DNA of 16,788 nt, taken from contig JANLFZ010000078.1 of the NCBI GenBank assembly GCA_024653385.1, positions 1 to 16,788 of the forward strand. Direction: 5' to 3'. Made by a program: the position numbers and the translations under genes. The notes under the pieces are model-generated. The model made no database searches. It was not told the DNA's origin and saw only the letters and a program-made list of their open reading frames with translations. Positions 9,001 to 15,000 of this stretch are shown one piece after another (the first letter of the stretch is position 1; the number at the start of each line of letters is the position of its first letter). Source of the stretch: Thermoguttaceae bacterium. Its GTDB lineage: Bacteria; Planctomycetota; Planctomycetia; Pirellulales; Thermoguttaceae.

Positions 9001-12000
9001 TCGCCGTGAACACGGTGACGGCGGGCCAGCAGCGCAACGCGGCCGTGGCCTGCGATGCCGACGGCGATTTCGTGGTGGTCTGGGAGAGCCAAGGCGAAGA
9101 TCCCGACGGGAGCTGGGGCGTGTACGCGCGGCGGTTCTCGTCGATGGGAGTGCCGCTGGGCGCCCCGTTCCGCGTGAACGCCACCACCCAGTACGACCAG
9201 GTCAACCCGGCCGTCGCGATGGACGACTTCGGTCGGTTCGTCGTGGTGTGGGCGACGGCGGGGACGAACTACGGCTACTTCAACGATATCCGCGGCCAGG
9301 TGTTCGACTCGCGCGGCGAGAAGGTCGGCAGCGAGTTCCAGGCGAGCACGCCGGTCGTCGGCTTGAACACCGTGGCCGGACTCGCCGAAAACAACCCGGC
9401 GGTCGCCATGAACGGGCGCACCGGCGACTTCGTCGTCGTTTGGGACGAAGTCACGGCCCAGGCGGCCCGGCGCGTGGTCGATACCCAGGTCTTCGCCCGG
9501 CTGTATAGCGCCAACGGCACGGCGCAGGGCGCGGCGTTCCGGGCGGATAACGGTCCCGGGGCGGGCGGGACCTCCGTCGCCCGCACCGCCCGCAACCCCC
9601 AGGTCGCGATGAACGACAACGGCAGCTTCCTCCTCGTGTGGGAGAGCTTCGGCGTCGACGACCCGGGGCCCGCCAGCTACGGCGTGTTCTACCGCGGCTT
9701 CGACGCGACCGGAACGCCGACGGGCGGCGGCCAGATCAACGATGCCCTGTTCGCCGGCCAGCAGGTCAATGCCACGGTGGCCACCGACGCCAATGGCGGT
9801 TTCACGGTCGCCTTCAACGGCGCCGGCGCCCAGCCCGACCCGTTCAATCCCGGCAACCCCAACCTCGCCACGCAATTCGACGCCGAAGGCGTGTTCTTCC
9901 GCCAGTTCGACGCGCAGTTCAATCCCGTCGAAGTGCAGCGGCGGGCGAACCAGACCGAAGGGGGCGTGCAGCAGTTCCCCTCGGTCGGCGTCACGCGCGA
10001 CGGCGACCCCGTGATCGTCTGGAGCGGCAGCGGCGTCGGAGACCGCCAGGGCATTTTCGGACGCCGGTTCCGCGACACCCTCGACGCGGTCGGCGCGACC
10101 ATCAGCGACGTCGTCTCGCCCAAGGGGAACACCATCCCCAACGGCGGGCAGGTGGCCGAGGACATCGAGTACCTCGTCGTCACCTTCGACGAGGAAATGC
10201 TCGTCGGCGGCGCCAACGGCGTGACCAACCCGGCCAACTACCAGTTGCTGCGTAACGGCGTCGGCCTGACCGGCGCCATCCAGCAGATCGCGTTCGGGCT
10301 GAACCAGGGATCGGCCGTCCTGCCGGGCTACCCGCAGACGAACAAGTGGGAAGCAGTCATCGCCATCGACGGCAACGGCACGGCGGCGGGCGATCCGCGG
10401 CTGAGCGAGGGCCGCTACGAGTTGGTGATCTCCAGGCAACTCCGCGACATCAACGGCAACCCCCTGAACCGCACCAACGCGACGCCCAACGGCGCGAACA
10501 CGATTTGGGTGTTCAACGTCGCCCCGCCGGCCCAGGGCGAGACGCTCGTCAACGATCCGCCGGGCAACCAGCGCACCGAGAGCCCCCAGAGCACGGCCTC
10601 GGACGCCGACGGCGATTACGTCGTGGTCTGGACCAGCGATCAGGCGGGCCGGCAGGGCGTCTACGCCAAGCTGTACCAGACGACCTGGGTGAACGACCCG
10701 GCCGGCGGACGGCGGTCGGCCACCGCCGAGGTCGAGGTCCTCAACCCGGCCACGGGCCAGCCGTGGTTCAACAACGAGATCCTCGTGACGGCCGAGCCCA
10801 CCGCCTCGTTCGCCTCCGTGGCGCGCGACGCCGATGGCGATTTCGTCGTCACCTGGTCGCAACAGGACCTCGACGGCTCCGGCCAGAAGACCGACTGGAA
10901 CATCTACGCGCGGCGGTACACGGCGGCGGGGCAGCCCTTGGGCGAGGCCTTCCGCGTCAACAGCGTGATCGACACGCCCGCGCTGCGCTACTCGGTCCAG
11001 CGATACTCCCAGGTCGCGATGGACACCGAAGGCGATTTCGTGATCACCTGGCAGAGCCTGGGCCAGGACGGCAGCGGCTACGGCATCTACGCTCAGCGGT
11101 ACAGCCCGGCGGGCAATCCGCTCGGCGGCGTGAACGAAATCCAGTTGCTGACGTTCATGACCACCGCGACGCTGGACTTCCAGCTCGGCTGGGACCGCAA
11201 CGGCGACGGATTCCTCTCGGACAACGAGAAAACGCCGCTCATTACGTTCGCCGGCAGCGCGTACGCCGTGGTCGACGAGGTGCGTAGCGCCCTGGCGGCC
11301 TTGGGCGCGGAGGTCGAGGTGCGCGCGGTCAGCCAGCGCGAGATCCAGGTCCAGTTCGTCGGGCGCGACGGCAGCCGCGACGTGCCGCTGTTGGTGCCGA
11401 TCTCGTCGGGCCTGCGGGTCCAAGTCCAGGCCGAGGGCAAGAGCGGCGAGTTCCGCGTCAACGACACCACGCTGAACAACCAGACCAACCCCTCGATCGC
11501 GATGGATGCCGACGGCGACTTCGTGATCACCTGGACCAGCCAGGGCCAGAACGGCGAACCCGGCTCCGACACCGATATCTACGCGAAGAAGTTCATCAGC
11601 AACCGGTTCCTCCGCGGGGCGAACCTGTTCGGCGTCGCCAGCGGGTTCTCGAGCACCGACACGTCGGTTCCGCTGAACGAGGCGGAGGGCTTCGTGGTGA
11701 CGGTCGACGACCCGGCCAACCACGTGGTCCGTCCGGGAAGCGGCGTGGACGGAATCGTTCAGGTCAACGTGGGCGGCGCGTTCAGCGGCACGGGCGCCCT
11801 GTTGTGGACCGGGCACCATATCCTCACCGCGGCCCACCTCGTGTGGCCGACCGGCGCCGCCGCGCCCCTGCCCGCAAATCAGGTCACGGTCACGTTCAAC
11901 ATGCCTTCGAGCACGGGGACCGGCACGACGCCGGTCACCATGGCCGTGTCCCAGGTCTTCATCAGCCCGAACTACAATCCGACGGCCGTGGGCTTGGGCG

Positions 12001-15000
12001 GCGACATCGCGGTCTTGACCCTGGTGGACGAAGCGCCCGCGCTGGCGCAGCGGTTCAACCTCTACCGTGGTTCGGACGAGGTGGGCCGCGTCGGCACGCT
12101 GTACGGCTACGGCGATTTCGGCACGGGCGACGTGGGCAATGTCAATCCGGCCGACAACCAGAACCGCACCGGCCAGAACCGTTACGAGGCGACCGGCCTG
12201 TTGATCGGGCTGGCCCCCGACCTGTTGGTCTACGACTTCGACAACGGCCTGGCTGCCAACGACGCCTTCGGCACCCTGTACGGTCTGAGCGACCTCGGCT
12301 TGGGCACGCTCGAGGCTGCCAGTGCGCCGGGCGATTCGGGCGCGCCGGTGTTCATCAACGGCTTGATCGCGGCGGTGGTGACCGGCGGCGTGACCTCGGG
12401 CTCGCCCGACTTCCTCGCCGGGACGAACTCCAGTTTCGGCGACATCGGCTTCGACACCCGCGTCTCGGTCTACGCCGACTGGATCGACAACGCGATCCAG
12501 GCCAACACCCTGGAGTTCCTCGTCAGCCAGCCGACGGGCACGCTGACCTACACGGTCGGCAACCAGAAGTGGTCGACCGTGGCCATGGACGCCGACGGCG
12601 ACTTCGTGGTGACGTGGACGAGCTACGGCCAGGACGCGCCGGGCTCGAGCTACGGTTACGGCTCGGGCGGGCAGAACGGCGTCTTCGCCCGGCGGTTCGA
12701 CGCCACGGGCACGCCGGCGGTCGCGGCCCCGAACGAGTTCCAGGTCAACAGCTTCGCCGAGGGGAACCAGCAGCGGTCCAGCGTGTCGATGGATGCCGAC
12801 GGCGACTTCGTGGTGGCCTGGGAGAGCTTCCAGGACGGCCCGACCGGCGGCGGCACTCCCGACAGCTATGGCATCTACGTCCAGCGCTATGCTCGCACAT
12901 CCCAGATCGGCGCCAACCCGTTCCTCGGCCCCAACGGCGAGATCGGCGGGCAGCTCCGCGTCAACACGACGACGGCCGGCGACCAGCGCTACCCCAGCGT
13001 CGCCATGGACCATGCCGGCGACTTCGTCGTGGCCTGGAGCGGCAACGGCACGCAGCCCGGCCAGGTCGATGCGCAGGGCGTGTTCTTCCAGCGGTTCGAG
13101 AGCATCGCCGACGAGGCCGGCCCGGTGGTCGCCGATGTGCTCAACGTCGTCACGCTGACGACCGGCGGCACGACCTACCAGCACGTGCGCGAGTCGAGCA
13201 TCCTCAACGGGCCGGTCACGAGGTTCGTGATCGACCTGGGCGAGGATCTGAATCAGTTCGGCGGGGTCAACGGGGTGCACAGCATCCTCAACCCGAACAA
13301 CTGGTCGCTCGCCCGCAACAACGTCGTTCTTTCGGGCGGCATCGCCGACGTGCAGTTCGGCTACAACGCCCTCACCAAGAAGTTCGAGGCGACGGTCACG
13401 TTCGACGGCGACGCGTCGCAGGCCGGGTTCCAGCCGCTGGCTTCGGGCGAGTACGTGTTGACGCTCCGCGACCGCGTGTGGGACCTGTTCGACAACGCCT
13501 TCGACGGCAACTACGACGGCGCGCCCGGCGGCGATTTCCGGCGGAAGTTCACGGTCGTCGGCGGCGACGGGACGGTTCCCGGCGGCGACGGCCCGGGCGA
13601 CCCCACCACCGACGAGGACGACCGGGTCAACAATACCGAGACCGGCGTGCAGAACGACCCGGCCGTCGCCAGCGATGCCGACGGCAACTACGTGGTCGTG
13701 TGGGTGACGTACGGTCAGGCGCCCGATCTGACGACCGAGGGGAACATCCTAGGCCAGCGCTACAACCGCGCCGGCCAGCGCGTGGGGCCGCAATTCCTGG
13801 TTAGCTCGTTCAGCACGGGCAGCCAGATCCAGCCCGACGTGGCCATGGACCGATTCGGCAACTTCGTGGTGGTGTGGTCCGGCCAGGGCCAGGTCGGGCA
13901 GGGAGCCAACGCGGTGATCGACGACCGCGGCGTCTGGGCCCGCGTGTTCAACGCCGATGGCAACCCCTTGGGGACCCAGTTCCTCGTCAACCAGACGACC
14001 ATCGCCATTCAGGACCAGCCCGCCGTCGCGATGGATGCCCAGGGCAACTTCGTGGTCACCTGGAGCAGCAACGCCGCCACCTTGGACCACTACGGCATCT
14101 GGGCCCGGCGATTCAGCTCGGCGGGCGTGCCCCTAAGCGGCGAGTTCCTCGCCAACGCGACGATCAACCCGGCCCAGACCGCCTCCGACGTGGCCATGGA
14201 CGACGACGGCAACTTCGTCGTCGTCTGGCAGAGCGACGGCCAGGATGGGGTCGGCTGGGGCGTGTACGGCCAGCGGTTCGACGCCAACGGGAACATGGTG
14301 GGCGCCGAGTTCCGCGTCAACGATTACACGGCCAGCGATCAGGTGGCTCCGCAGGTCGCCATGGACGCCGACGGCGACTTCGCCGTGGTCTGGTCCAGCT
14401 TCCTCCAGGATGGCAGCGGCTACGGCGTCTACGCCAAGCGGTACAATCGCCTGGGCCAGGCGCTGACCGGCGACGTTCGGATCAACCAGCTCACCGAGGC
14501 GTGGCAGTACCAGCCGGCGGTCTCGATGAGCGATAGCGGCATGGCCGTCGTCACGTGGACCGCCCAGAACCAGGACCAGTTGGGAGGGCACAACGACGGC
14601 GTCTTCGCCCGCGTCTTCAACCCCGACGGCTCCGATCTCGTCAACCCCGCCACGGGCCTGCCGTACGGCGAGTTCCGCGTCAACGCGGTGGTCGTCGGCC
14701 ACCAGAACGCCTCGGCCGTGGCCATGGACGCCGACGGCGATTTCACGGCGGTCTGGGTCGGCCCCGACGCCGACCAGACCGGCGTCTACCAGCGCCGCGT
14801 GCGTCTGAACCCCGATGCGGGCAGCGCGGCCAGTTCGTTCGCCACCCAGTTCTCCGGCTCGATCGGCTGGAGCGGCGGCTGGACGGTCGATCCGATGGCG
14901 GGCGGCCCGACCTCGATGTCGATCGTCGGCACGCCCGGCGACGACGTGTTCGTCTTCGAACTTGGCGCCACGCCGAGCACCTGGAATGTCCTGCTCAACG

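Larger units (their letters stand above)
10521..13109 (+). repeat. Repeat block 4: four plus three repeats split by a protease domain
   Basis: Residues 2557-3419. Four repeats come first (SDADGDYVVVW, RDADGDFVVTW, MDTEGDFVITW, MDADGDFVITW). The serine protease domain follows, and then three more (MDADGDFVVTW, MDADGDFVVAW, MDHAGDFVVAW). Together they make the same seven seen in the other blocks, so the protease looks like an insertion into one propeller rather than a divider between two. An additional alpha/beta module with an EF-hand-like loop lies between repeats 3 and 4. Confidence 0.75.

Noticed and set aside
6975..13280. A 2101-codon open frame on the minus strand inside the giant gene, with others at 2832-6623 and 14133-16664
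   Set aside because: They lie antisense to a gene with strong domain evidence. Their composition (Arg, Val, His, Asp, Gly-rich, no domains) is what reversed GC-rich codons give, and there are no convincing ribosome binding sites.
3006..14810. FG-GAP/integrin-type repeats as the identity of the 35 repeats
   Set aside because: The D-x-D-G-D turn is similar, but the FG-GAP signature is missing and the W after the strand plus the EFRVN and GVYARRF strands do not fit that family.
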